Below, one piece after another: positions 15,581 to 24,166 of a stretch of DNA of 45,676 nucleotides; the first letter of the stretch is position 1, and every line of letters starts with the position of its first letter. Source of the stretch: an uncultured Verrucomicrobiales bacterium. GTDB lineage: Bacteria; Verrucomicrobiota; Verrucomicrobiia; Verrucomicrobiales; Akkermansiaceae. The notes below the pieces were generated by a model. That model worked only from the letters and a program-made list of their open reading frames with translations, was not told where the DNA came from and made no database searches. The stretch is from positions 1 through 45,676 of the forward strand of contig CALCWC010000097.1 of the NCBI GenBank assembly GCA_937905985.1, read 5' to 3'. The position numbers and the translations under genes are program-made.

Positions 15581-17083
15581 GTGAACTTAATCTCTGACAA
15601 GCTCGTGAAAAAGGTTATTAAATGGATAGTCATAGCACTGCTCGTGATTGGAGCCGTGGTGTTTTGGATGAACCGTGACGGCGGGGACGCCGATGCCCCC
15701 AACTTCCGCACGGTCCCCGTGGTGAAGGGCGATTTTGTGAACAAGGTGCAGGCCACCGGCACGCTGGAACCCAGCGAACTGGTGGATGTGGGTGCCCAGG
15801 TGACCGGCGAGATTAAAGAGTTCGGCACGGACACGGAGGGACGCCGCATCGACTACGGCAGCGAGGTGAAGGCGGGCCAGCTGCTGGCGCGCATCGACGA
15901 CACCATCGTGGAGCTCAACATCCAGCGTGCAGAGGCCAGCGTAGAGCAGGCCAAGGCCCAAATCCTCAATTCCAACGCCAGCGTGGAGCAGGCCAAGGCC
16001 TCCATCTCCCAGGCCAAGGCCAACAAGAACAAGGCGGACCGCGACCTGGACCGCGCCAAGAAGCTGGGCGTGGGCGACGCGCTCTCCCAGATGAGCTACG
16101 ACCAGTACGTGACCGCCGCGGAAACCACCGCGGCCAACCTGGAGAGCGCCACCGCGCAGCTGGAGACCGCCAAGGCGCAGCAAGCCAGCGCTCAGGCCCA
16201 GCTGCTCAGCGCACAGGCCCAGTTGAAGAGCGAGCTGCGCAACCGCGACTACACGCACATCTCCTCCCCCGTGGACGGCACCATTGTGGTGCGCCAGGTG
16301 AACGTGGGCCAGACGGTGGTGAGCAACATGAGCGCCTCCACCCTGTTCCTGGTGGCGCGCGACCTTTCCAAGATGCAGATTTGGGCAAGCGTGAACGAGG
16401 CGGACATAGCGAAAGTGCATCCGGGGCAACTGGTGCGCTTCACCGTGGACGCGCGCCCGCACGAGAACTACACCGGCACGGTGAACAAAATCCGCCCGAA
16501 CGCCACCATGAGCTCCAACGTGGTCACCTACATCGTGGAAATCGACATCGAAAACCCGGAGCGCAAGCTGTTGCCCTACATGAGCGCCAACGCCGACTTC
16601 ATTGTGCAGGAGGTGAAGGACGCCCTGCTGGTGCCAGACGCCGCGTTCGACTTCACCCCCGCGCCCAAGATGATTGACCCCGCCTTTGCGGACAAGGCAC
16701 CCGCTCCGAAGCCCCTGGCTGCGGAGATGAAGGGCGACACCGATACTGCGGCAGCCCCCACGGAACCCGTGACCCTGTGGCGCAAGACGGACGACCACCA
16801 CGTGGCGCCCGTGCGCGTGCTGCGCGGAGAAAGCGACGGCACCCGCAGCATTGTGACCCTTCCGGAGGGCGAGACGCTGGAACCCGGCACGGAGCTGGTG
16901 ACCGGGCTTGAGGTGATTATCCCGGCTGGAGCCGGCATGGCCGGAGGCCCCGGAGCGGGCGGCGGCGCGGGCGGCAACCTTTTCCGCCCGAAGATGCCGG
17001 AGCGTCCCAAGCGCGGCGCGGGCGGCGTGGAAGCCAAGCCCGGCCAGGAAATCAAGCGCCAGAACCGCGGCCCCCACTTCTAA
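15581..17083 (+). CDS. macA: MacA-type periplasmic adaptor of a tripartite efflux system
   Basis: A membrane-fusion protein that links an inner-membrane MacB transporter to an outer-membrane TolC-like channel. From a GTG start at 15581 it has 500 residues: a single N-terminal membrane helix at about 10-28, a barrel-sandwich/lipoyl part (GTLEPSELVDVGAQVTGEI), a long Ala/Gln-rich alpha-helical hairpin at about 112-227, a return to the lipoyl half (ISSPVDGTIV), a beta-barrel and a membrane-proximal domain. The last 50 residues form a Gly/Pro/Arg-rich tail that is not part of the usual fold. The frame is open upstream to 15449, but that part is Arg/Cys-rich and mostly precedes the predicted transcription start. 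An ATG at 15530 is an alternative start. First gene of a four-gene operon. Confidence 0.9.
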   Translation: MNLISDKLVKKVIKWIVIALLVIGAVVFWMNRDGGDADAPNFRTVPVVKGDFVNKVQATGTLEPSELVDVGAQVTGEIKEFGTDTEGRRIDYGSEVKAGQLLARIDDTIVELNIQRAEASVEQAKAQILNSNASVEQAKASISQAKANKNKADRDLDRAKKLGVGDALSQMSYDQYVTAAETTAANLESATAQLETAKAQQASAQAQLLSAQAQLKSELRNRDYTHISSPVDGTIVVRQVNVGQTVVSNMSASTLFLVARDLSKMQIWASVNEADIAKVHPGQLVRFTVDARPHENYTGTVNKIRPNATMSSNVVTYIVEIDIENPERKLLPYMSANADFIVQEVKDALLVPDAAFDFTPAPKMIDPAFADKAPAPKPLAAEMKGDTDTAAAPTEPVTLWRKTDDHHVAPVRVLRGESDGTRSIVTLPEGETLEPGTELVTGLEVIIPAGAGMAGGPGAGGGAGGNLFRPKMPERPKRGAGGVEAKPGQEIKRQNRGPHF

Positions 17084-17101
17084 CCCCGACCCCCACGCAC
17101 C

Positions 17102-17809
17102 GTGATTCAACTCAAGGACATCACCAAGGTGTACCACGTGGGCGAGATTGACCTCCCCGTCCTCAAGGGCATCTCCCTTACCATCGAAGACGGCGAGTTC
17201 GTCTCCCTCACCGGGGCGTCCGGTTCCGGCAAGTCCACGCTGATGAACCTGCTGGGCTGCCTGGACCGCCCGAGCGGCGGGGAATACTGGATTGACGGGC
17301 GGAACGTGGCGAACCTGAACGCGAACCAGCGGGCGGCGCTGCGCAACGAGCGCATCGGTTTCGTGTTCCAGAATTTCAACCTGCTGCCGCGCACCTCCGC
17401 TTTGGAGAACGTGATGATGCCGGCGGCGTACCACCACCCTGCCCTCTCACAGGCGGAAATCCGCGCCAACGCCCTCAAGCTCATCCGCCTGGTGGGGCTG
17501 GAGGACCGCATGCACCACACCCCGGCCCAGCTTTCCGGCGGCCAGCAGCAGCGCGTGGCCATTGCACGCTCGCTCATCAACAACCCCGGCATCCTGCTGG
17601 CGGACGAGCCGACCGGCAACCTGGACTCCACCACCTCCGTGGAGGTGATGAACATGTTCCGCGACCTGAACCGAGACCACGGGCTCACGGTGATTATCGT
17701 GACGCACGACCCGAAGACGGCAGCCTTCACCGACCGCGCCATCCACATGCGCGACGGGCTCATCACGGAGGGTGTGGCATCTGAACTCAACGCTTCCCTG
17801 AAGAAATGA
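17102..17809 (+). CDS. MacB-type ABC transporter ATP-binding protein
   Basis: The ATPase of the MacB/LolD class, 235 residues from a GTG start, which drives the permease encoded next. Walker A GASGSGKST (Lys44), ABC signature LSGGQQQR (from Leu144), Walker B ILLADEPTGN with catalytic Glu169, and the H-loop VTHD are all present. In canonical MacB the ATPase and permease are one polypeptide; here they are separate genes joined by an ATGA overlap at 17806-17809. It follows macA after 18 bases. The substrate cannot be read: MacB relatives export macrolides, peptides, toxins and lipoproteins. Confidence 0.95.
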   Translation: MIQLKDITKVYHVGEIDLPVLKGISLTIEDGEFVSLTGASGSGKSTLMNLLGCLDRPSGGEYWIDGRNVANLNANQRAALRNERIGFVFQNFNLLPRTSALENVMMPAAYHHPALSQAEIRANALKLIRLVGLEDRMHHTPAQLSGGQQQRVAIARSLINNPGILLADEPTGNLDSTTSVEVMNMFRDLNRDHGLTVIIVTHDPKTAAFTDRAIHMRDGLITEGVASELNASLKK

Positions 17810-19170
17810 AACCCTGGGTACTGTTCATAACCTGTCTGCGCGCGCTGGTGCGCAACCCCATGCGCGCGGTGCTCACCATCCTGGGTATCGTCATCGGCAT
17901 TGCCGCCGTGGTGGCCATCCGTGAAATCGGCGAGGGCTCCAAGGAACAAATCTCCTCTCAGGTGGCATCCCTCGGCGCGGATGTCGTCAACGTCTGGGGC
18001 GCTTCCGTCAACACCACCGGCGTGAACTCCGGCAAGGGCGGCCGCGCCTCCCTGTACCCGGAGGACGCCACGGCCATCATGCGCGACTGCAAGGAGACGG
18101 TCCTGATGGCCTCCCCGATGGTTCGAGCGGCGGGCCAGGTGATTGTGGGCAACAAGAACTGGAGCCCCGGCTCCATTGTGGGCGGCAACGAGGACTATCC
18201 CAAGATTGAGGGATGGACGGTCACCAACGGCCACAGCTTCACCAAGGAACAGGTGGACAACTCCGCCCGCGTCTGCCTCATCGGCATGACCATTGCCAAG
18301 GAGCTTTTCGCCGGCAAGGACCCCGTGGGGCAGGAAATCCGCATCAAGGACGTGGTGTTCACCATCATCGGCGTGCTCTCTGAAAAGGGCGCGGACATGG
18401 GCAACGACAAGGACGACACCATCATCCTGCCGTGGACGAGCATCCGCTCGCGCCTGATGGGGGCATCCCGCGAGGCGGCCATCATGCGCGGCGGCGCATC
18501 CAACGCCACCAAGCCGTCCTCCACCAGCACGTTCTCCACCTCCGCGGTGAACTTCTATGCGGGCTCCGAGCTGCAGCCCTACACCAGCGCGCCGCACCCG
18601 CTGCGCACCCGCACGGTGGACAACCTCATCATCAAGATCAAGGACAAGGAGAACGCCAAGCCCGCCATGGAGCAAATCACGCAGGTGCTGCGCCGCGAGC
18701 ACAACCTGCAGCCGGGCGTGCTGGACGACTTCGAGATGTTCGACCGCGGGCAGATTTCCAACATGGTGACGAGCATCTCCGACACCATGACCACGCTGCT
18801 GATGGCGGTGGCGTTCATCTCCCTGGTTGTGGGCGGCGTGGGCATCATGAACATCATGCTCGTGTCCGTCACGGAACGCACGCGCGAAATCGGCCTTCGC
18901 ATGGCGGTGGGCGCGCGCCCGCGCGACATCATGCAGCAGTTCCTGCTGGAATCCGTGCTGCTGTGCCTGGTGGGCGGCCTGTTGGGCATTGCCATGGGGC
19001 ACGGGGCCTCCAGCATCATCAGCGCACAGGCGGGATGGCCCATCGCCACCTCATACGCCGCCATGGGCCTGGCCGTTTCCGTAGCCGCATTCATTGGCAT
19101 CGTCTTCGGCTGGTACCCCGCCTACAAGGCATCCAAGCTGGATCCCATCGATGCCCTCCACCACGAATAA
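17806..19170 (+). CDS. macB: MacB-type ABC transporter permease (FtsX domain)
   Basis: The 454-residue inner-membrane permease. It has an N-terminal membrane helix (VLTILGIVIGIAAVVAI), a large periplasmic MacB-core domain at about 50-320, then three helices forming the FtsX domain (VAFISLVVGGVGIMNIMLV, FLLESVLLCLVGGLLGIAM and a C-terminal helix), including the family motif ERTREIGLRMAVGARPRDI. It starts inside the stop codon of the ATPase gene (ATGA), so translation is probably coupled and the two products are made in equal amounts. Together with MacA and the outer-membrane factor it completes a tripartite pump. Confidence 0.95.
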   Translation: MKPWVLFITCLRALVRNPMRAVLTILGIVIGIAAVVAIREIGEGSKEQISSQVASLGADVVNVWGASVNTTGVNSGKGGRASLYPEDATAIMRDCKETVLMASPMVRAAGQVIVGNKNWSPGSIVGGNEDYPKIEGWTVTNGHSFTKEQVDNSARVCLIGMTIAKELFAGKDPVGQEIRIKDVVFTIIGVLSEKGADMGNDKDDTIILPWTSIRSRLMGASREAAIMRGGASNATKPSSTSTFSTSAVNFYAGSELQPYTSAPHPLRTRTVDNLIIKIKDKENAKPAMEQITQVLRREHNLQPGVLDDFEMFDRGQISNMVTSISDTMTTLLMAVAFISLVVGGVGIMNIMLVSVTERTREIGLRMAVGARPRDIMQQFLLESVLLCLVGGLLGIAMGHGASSIISAQAGWPIATSYAAMGLAVSVAAFIGIVFGWYPAYKASKLDPIDALHHE

Positions 19171-19186
19171 TTTTTTCATAGCAAGC

Positions 19187-20551
19187 ATGAAAGCACATCT
19201 TCTACTGGCAATGACCGCCCTGCTCCTGGCCTCCTGCGCCGTGGGGCCGGACTTCAAGGGGGCAAGCTTCGAAGGGCTGCCCGAGACTTGGCTCAACGCC
19301 CTGCCCCCCGCCACGGATGAACACCAGCTGGAATCCTGGTGGCAGGCCTTCGGCGACCCCCAGCTCACCGCCCTCATCGAGGCCGGCTTCACCGCCAACC
19401 ACGACATCATCAACGCCGCGCTCAACATCGCCCGCGCGGAATCCAGCCTGCGCGCCATGAAGGCGGACCTCTTCCCGTTCGTCTCCGGCAACTTCGGCGG
19501 CAGCAACTCCGGCTCGTACGACACCAGCACCAGCCACGGCCGCTGGAACGGTGGACTCTCCGCATCCTGGACCCCGGACATCTGGGGCGGCACGCGCCGC
19601 GAGGTGGAGGCCGCCTACGCCGCGCTCGGTTCCTCCAAGGCTGCGGCCGCCGCCACGCGCACCGCGCTGGCATCCAGCATCGCCGTCATCTACTTCCAGT
19701 GGATTTCCGCGCAGGAGAGCCTGCGCATCGCCAAGGAGCAGCTGGCCTACCAGGAGCGCACCTACGCCGCCACCGCCGCACGCCACGCCACCGGGTTCGA
19801 TTCCTCACTGGATCTCGCGGAGGCCACCTCCACGATTGCCTCCACCCGCAGCCAGATTCCCGTGTACGAGGCCAACATCAAGACCTGCGAAAACACGCTG
19901 GCCACCTACCTGGCCACCACGGCGGACCACATCAATCTCGTGATGCCCTCCCCGGAGGTGTACAACCGCATACCCACCGTGCCCGTGGGGCTGCCGAGCG
20001 ACCTGCTGCGGCGCCGCCCGGACATCGTAGCCGCGGAGCACAACCTGCACCAGGCATGCGCACGCGTGGGCGTGAGTGTGGCCAACCTGTTCCCCCGGCT
20101 TTCGCTCACCGGCAGCACCAGCACCTCCTCCGGCACAAACTTCTCCCACTTCTGGCAGAACGCCACCTGGAACCTGGGCGCGAGCGTGAGCCAGCAGCTG
20201 CTCAACCGCGTGGCCCTGCGAGAGAACGTGAAACAGGCGGAAATCTCCCAGCTTACCTCCCTGCACACGTATGACAAGACCGTGATTGCGGCCTTTGCGG
20301 AGGTGGAGACCTGTCTCATCGACTACGCGCGCTACACCGCGCAGCTGCCGCAGATCGAGGCCGCCAACGCCGCCAACAAGCTCTCTGCGGAGCTGTCCCA
20401 GCGCCGCCACATCGCCGGTGAGTCAGACTTCCTCAACGTGGCCTCCGCGGAACGCGCCTGGCTGGCGTCCGAGCTCAACATCATCTCCGCCCGCCAGAAC
20501 ATCCGCATCACCCTCGCGCGCCTCTGCACCGCCCTTGGCGGCGGTTGGTAA
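19187..20551 (+). CDS. TolC/NodT-family outer-membrane efflux lipoprotein
   Basis: The outer-membrane channel of the tripartite system, 454 residues. The start at 19187 gives a classic lipoprotein signal (MKAHLLLAMTALLLASC, lipidated Cys17); the longer frame from 19094 overlaps the permease gene and hides this signal. The body has the duplicated coiled-coil/OEP repeats of the family: the first near AGFTANHDIINAALNIARAE, the second after LPSDLLRRRPDIVAAEHNL, a hallmark of NodT-type factors. It lies 16 bases after the permease gene, with no Shine-Dalgarno sequence. Confidence 0.94.
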   Translation: MKAHLLLAMTALLLASCAVGPDFKGASFEGLPETWLNALPPATDEHQLESWWQAFGDPQLTALIEAGFTANHDIINAALNIARAESSLRAMKADLFPFVSGNFGGSNSGSYDTSTSHGRWNGGLSASWTPDIWGGTRREVEAAYAALGSSKAAAAATRTALASSIAVIYFQWISAQESLRIAKEQLAYQERTYAATAARHATGFDSSLDLAEATSTIASTRSQIPVYEANIKTCENTLATYLATTADHINLVMPSPEVYNRIPTVPVGLPSDLLRRRPDIVAAEHNLHQACARVGVSVANLFPRLSLTGSTSTSSGTNFSHFWQNATWNLGASVSQQLLNRVALRENVKQAEISQLTSLHTYDKTVIAAFAEVETCLIDYARYTAQLPQIEAANAANKLSAELSQRRHIAGESDFLNVASAERAWLASELNIISARQNIRITLARLCTALGGGW

Positions 20552-20563
20552 ACGATGGAAACT

Positions 20564-20584
20564 GGATTAGGATTAGGATTAGGA
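20564..20584 (+). repeat. Short tandem repeat GGATTA x3.5
   Basis: Three and a half copies of the hexamer GGATTA stand 13 bases after the stop codon of the outer-membrane factor. Its function is unknown; such short repeats may vary in copy number by slippage. Confidence 0.85.
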
Positions 20585-20768
20585 AGTATTTTGCGACGGT
20601 CTTGACTCCGGGGCTACGGCGTGGTAGGTTTGCTGCCGGAGTTGTACCTTATGGCGCTATCCTGATCAGCTGCGGTCTAGTACGCTGTTGGCCTGGCTCG
20701 AATTGGTCTGTCTCACCGCTTGACGGAAATCGAGTGCTGCGTCTCCGATTTGCAACTCCACCCCGGGT

Positions 20769-20790
20769 CCATTTGGCTTATGCCAAATGG
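20769..20790 (+). terminator. Perfect hairpin upstream of ligA
   Basis: CCATTTGGC-TTAT-GCCAAATGG, a 9-base-pair stem with a 4-base loop, followed on the plus strand by AACTTCGTTTTCC. It could stop read-through from the efflux operon, although the T-run is short and displaced. It could equally be a protein-binding dyad. Confidence 0.4.
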
Positions 20791-20824
20791 AACTTCGTTT
20801 TCCGCGTGCCGCCGCGGTTTATCC

Positions 20825-20853
20825 TTTCAGGCGGGGGTGGAGTTTGGTATAAT
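20825..20853 (+). promoter_or_regulatory. Promoter of ligA, nearly leaderless
   Basis: TTTCAG (20825-20830), a 17-base spacer and a perfect TATAAT (20848-20853). Transcription would start near 20860, only about 4 bases before the ATG at 20864, so the ligA message would be almost leaderless. The upstream ATG at 20852 lies within the -10 box and cannot be the start if this promoter is used. Confidence 0.6.
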
Positions 20854-20863
20854 GCCGGGCGAG

Positions 20864-23179
20864 ATGGACTTGTTCGATTTTGCAGCATCGCAAGGGGAAA
20901 CGGACCTGGAGAAGTACCGCGGGCTTTGCGCCGTTGTGCGGCGCAACAACGAGCTGTACTACGCCAAGGCCACGCCGGAAATCAGCGATGCGGAATACGA
21001 CCGCCTCTACCGCGAAATCGAGGAGCTGGAGCGCGCGCACCCCGACTGGGTGACGCCGGACTCCCCCACCCAGAAAGTGGGCAACGACCTGAGCGAGGGT
21101 TTCCGCAAGGTCACCCATCCCGCGCCCATGCAGAGCATCGACGACATCTTCGAGCACAAGCCGGAGCAGGGCGAGACGGATGCCGAGCTGGTGGCGTTCT
21201 ACACGGGCTTGGAAAAATCGCTGGGCATGGCCGCGCCCAAGGTGGTGGTGGAGCCCAAGATTGACGGCTGCGCGGTTACGCTCATGTACCGCCACGGCAA
21301 GCTGCAATACGCCGCCACGCGCGGCGATGGGCGCACGGGCGACGACATCACGGAAAACGTGCGCACCATCCGCAGCGTGCCGTTCACGCTGCCCGCAGGC
21401 GCGCCGGAGGTGCTGGAGGTGCGCGGCGAAATCTTCATGCCGTCCGCAGAGTTCGACGCCATGAACGCGCAGCGCGATGCGGACGGCCTGCCGGCGTTCG
21501 CCAACCCGCGCAACGCCACCGCCGGAACCATCAAGCTGCTGGACCCCGCGGAGGTGGCGCAACGCCCGCTGCGCTTCCTCGCCCACGGCATCGGCGTGTA
21601 CGAGGGAGACGAGCTGCACACCATGGACGACTACGAGGCCCTGCTCTCCCGCATGCAGATTCCCTACAACAAGCCCATCCTGCGCGCGGAGGGGCTGGAG
21701 GCAGTGCGCGCCGCCGTGGCGGAAATCGACACCACGCGCCGCGGGCTGGGATTCGGCACGGATGGAGCGGTCATCAAGCTCGATGATTTCCGCCTGCGCG
21801 AGGGCATGGGCTCCACGGCGCGCGCGCCGCGCTGGGCAGCCGCGTTCAAGTACCTGCCGGAGCAAAAGGAAACCCGGCTGCTGGGCATCACCATCCAGGT
21901 GGGCCGCACCGGCGTGCTCACCCCCGTGGCGGAGCTGGAGCCCGTAAAGCTCAGCGGCACCACCGTCTCCCGCGCCACCCTGCACAACGCAGATGAAATC
22001 GAGCGCAAGGACATCCGCATCGGCGACACCCTGCTCATGGAGAAGAGCGGCGAAATCATCCCCGCCGTGGTGCACGTGGTGGAATCCAAGCGCCCCGCGG
22101 ACGCGCAGAAGTACAGCCTGTACGATGCCGTGAACGGCGCGTGCCCCGTGTGCGGCGCACCCATCTCCCGCGAGGAGGGCCAGGTGGCGTGGCGCTGCAC
22201 CAACCTCACCTGTTCCGCGCAGGCTGCCATGCGCACCACCTACTTCTGCAAGCGGGAGGCCCTGGACATCGAGAGCCTGGGCGGCACCGTGGCGGAGGCC
22301 CTCGTCAACCGCGGCCTCATCCAATCCCCGCTGGACCTCTTCCGCCTCACCGTGCAGGAGCTCGGCGCGCTCAACCTCGGCACCGCCGACGAGCCCCGCC
22401 GCTTCGGCGAGAAGAACGCCGCCAAGGCGCTGGCCGCGCTGGATGCCGCCAAGGCTCTGCCGCTGGAGCGCTGGCTCACCGCGTTTGGCATCCCCACCAT
22501 CGGCACCGTCACCGCGCGCGCCGTGGCCAAGTACCACCGCGATTTGCACGAGCTGGCGGATTCCGCCTACCTGCGCGATTTGCTGAAGCTGGAGAGGGAC
22601 ATCGACCGCTACAACGAGCTCAGCCCCGGTGCCAAGGCAAACAAGGGACTGGACAAGGAGGCGCTGGAGGCGCAGCGCGCACCCATCCGCGCAGAGCTGG
22701 AGGCCCTGGCCGCGCCGTACATCGCCCGCGGCTACCTGGGCGTGGAGGAGGACGGCCCCAACAAGCTCAAGCTAGCCAACCCCATCGGCTCCGTCTCCAC
22801 GCACAACATCGTGCGCTACTTCGATTCTCCCGCCGGGCACGGCGTGATGGACACGCTCACCGCCTACGGCATCAACCCCGCATCGCCCACGTTCACGGAG
22901 AACATGAACGCCGTGGCGGAGGGACCGCTCTCCGGCAAAACCTTCGTGCTCACCGGAGCACTCAGCAGGCCGCGCCCCGACTTTGAGAAGATGATTGCCG
23001 CGGCGGGTGGCAAGGCCACGGGCTCCGTCACCAAAAACACCACCTACCTGGTGGCGGGAGAGGGCGGCGGCTCCAAGCGCGACAAGGCGGCCAAACTCGG
23101 CATCCCCGTCATCAGCGAGGAAGATTTGCTGGCCATGATGAACACGCCCCAAGAGGAAGAAACCTTTACCCTGTCATGA
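20864..23179 (+). CDS. ligA: NAD-dependent DNA ligase
   Basis: Seals nicks in duplex DNA during replication and repair using NAD. From the ATG at 20864 it has 771 residues, about 100 more than E. coli LigA. Visible: the N-terminal NAD-binding Ia domain (YRGLCAVVRRNNELYY), the adenylation motif KIDG with the acceptor Lys132, the OB fold, a four-cysteine zinc finger (Cys427, 430, 445, 450), helix-hairpin-helix repeats, and a C-terminal BRCT domain at about 686-771 (GPLSGKTFVLTGALS). The extra length is mainly a charged helical insertion at about 569-648 (LLKLERDIDRYNELSPGAK), between the helix-hairpin-helix region and the BRCT domain. The kinase gene that follows overlaps its stop by ATGA. Confidence 0.97.
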   Translation: MDLFDFAASQGETDLEKYRGLCAVVRRNNELYYAKATPEISDAEYDRLYREIEELERAHPDWVTPDSPTQKVGNDLSEGFRKVTHPAPMQSIDDIFEHKPEQGETDAELVAFYTGLEKSLGMAAPKVVVEPKIDGCAVTLMYRHGKLQYAATRGDGRTGDDITENVRTIRSVPFTLPAGAPEVLEVRGEIFMPSAEFDAMNAQRDADGLPAFANPRNATAGTIKLLDPAEVAQRPLRFLAHGIGVYEGDELHTMDDYEALLSRMQIPYNKPILRAEGLEAVRAAVAEIDTTRRGLGFGTDGAVIKLDDFRLREGMGSTARAPRWAAAFKYLPEQKETRLLGITIQVGRTGVLTPVAELEPVKLSGTTVSRATLHNADEIERKDIRIGDTLLMEKSGEIIPAVVHVVESKRPADAQKYSLYDAVNGACPVCGAPISREEGQVAWRCTNLTCSAQAAMRTTYFCKREALDIESLGGTVAEALVNRGLIQSPLDLFRLTVQELGALNLGTADEPRRFGEKNAAKALAALDAAKALPLERWLTAFGIPTIGTVTARAVAKYHRDLHELADSAYLRDLLKLERDIDRYNELSPGAKANKGLDKEALEAQRAPIRAELEALAAPYIARGYLGVEEDGPNKLKLANPIGSVSTHNIVRYFDSPAGHGVMDTLTAYGINPASPTFTENMNAVAEGPLSGKTFVLTGALSRPRPDFEKMIAAAGGKATGSVTKNTTYLVAGEGGGSKRDKAAKLGIPVISEEDLLAMMNTPQEEETFTLS

Positions 23180-24111
23180 GTACGCGAGCCATCATTTACG
23201 GAACCATAGCCATCGACACGCTCATCACGCCGGGAGGGCGTGCGAATTCCGTATTGGGCGGGTCGGGGCCGTATGCGGCGCTGGCGGCACGGCTGCTGAC
23301 AGACCGTGCGAATCTGGTGGGCGTGGTGGGGGATGATTTTCCCACGGAGTTCACGCAGGCGCTGGAGGCGCGCGGCGTATGCATGCAGCACGTGGACCGC
23401 GCTGCGGGAAAAACCTTCGCCTGGACCGGCGAGTACGAGGAGGACATGAACAACCGGCGCTCCGTCTCCACGCTGGAGGGCGTGCAGGAAACCTGGCAGA
23501 TGAACCTCCCACAAGAGCTGCGCGAGAGCGAGCTGGCGGTGGCGTGCAACGTGACGCCGAGGCTGCAGCTGCGCCTGCTGGAGCAGTGCAGCGGCGCCAA
23601 GTTCAGCATGGCAGACTTCATGGAATCCTGGATTTTGCGCGAGCGCGACTACGTGGACACCCTGCTGACGCGCGTGGACATGGCGCTGATGAACGACAGC
23701 GAGGCGCGCGTGTTCGCCGGAACGGACGACTCCATCGAGGCCGGGCACGCGCTGCTGGCGGCGGGACCGCGGTACGCCATCGTGAAGCACGGCAGCGCGG
23801 GCGCCACGCTCTTCCACAAGACGGAAGACGGGGAAACGCGCATCTTCCGCTGCCCCGCCTGGCCGCTCGCCCACCCGCAGGATCCCACGGGCGCGGGAGA
23901 TTCCTTCATGGGAGCCTTTGCGGGCTACCTGACCAGCTGCCTGAACGGCGGCAACCCCGCGTGGGAGGACATGAAGCGCGCCATGGCCATTGCCACGGTG
24001 GTGGCCGCCGCCGTGTGCGAGAAGTTCGGCACGGTTTCCCTCTTTGCGCTCACGCGGCAGGAGCTGGCCCACCGCCTGGCGCAGTTCCACGAAATGACCG
24101 CCTGGGATTGA
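23176..24111 (+). CDS. PfkB/ribokinase-family sugar or nucleoside kinase
   Basis: A cytoplasmic kinase of 311 residues that should phosphorylate a sugar or nucleoside. It shows the N-terminal glycine motif (VLGGSGPYAALAAR) and the C-terminal PfkB signature DPTGAGDSFMGAF, with catalytic base Asp242 and the anion hole beside it. The centre resembles adenosine kinase-like members, but the sequence does not fix the substrate. It is coupled to ligA through an ATGA overlap at 23176-23179; a functional link to ligation is not evident. Confidence 0.9.
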   Translation: MSTRAIIYGTIAIDTLITPGGRANSVLGGSGPYAALAARLLTDRANLVGVVGDDFPTEFTQALEARGVCMQHVDRAAGKTFAWTGEYEEDMNNRRSVSTLEGVQETWQMNLPQELRESELAVACNVTPRLQLRLLEQCSGAKFSMADFMESWILRERDYVDTLLTRVDMALMNDSEARVFAGTDDSIEAGHALLAAGPRYAIVKHGSAGATLFHKTEDGETRIFRCPAWPLAHPQDPTGAGDSFMGAFAGYLTSCLNGGNPAWEDMKRAMAIATVVAAAVCEKFGTVSLFALTRQELAHRLAQFHEMTAWD

Positions 24112-24122
24112 GGAAAATGTTC

Positions 24123-24151
24123 TTCCCCTAACAAGCGGGATGGTGTAGAAT
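24123..24151 (+). promoter_or_regulatory. Possible promoter of lepB
   Basis: TAGAAT (24146-24151) with a poor -35 (TTCCCC, 24123-24128) 17 bases upstream. Transcription would start about 9 bases before the lepB start codon, the same short-leader layout seen at pheS and ligA. Confidence 0.35.
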
Positions 24152-24166
24152 GGGGCAGTACGCATC

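Larger units (their letters stand above)
20552..20824. other. Intergenic region between the efflux operon and ligA
   Basis: No gene is supported here. It contains a short tandem repeat just after the efflux operon, a perfect hairpin at 20769-20790 and the ligA promoter at its end. A weaker promoter-like pair, TTGACT then TAGGTT after 17 bases, lies around 20603-20632. The long frames that run through it are continuations of shadow frames. Confidence 0.5.

Noticed and set aside
15587..17437. Long minus-strand frames opposite macA and the ABC genes
   Set aside because: His/Gly/Arg-rich shadows of the plus-strand operon, without family motifs.
20545..20863. Upstream extension of ligA from 20720, and another frame from 20545
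   Set aside because: They run over a perfect hairpin and the ligA promoter and show no ligase similarity before the MDLFDF start.
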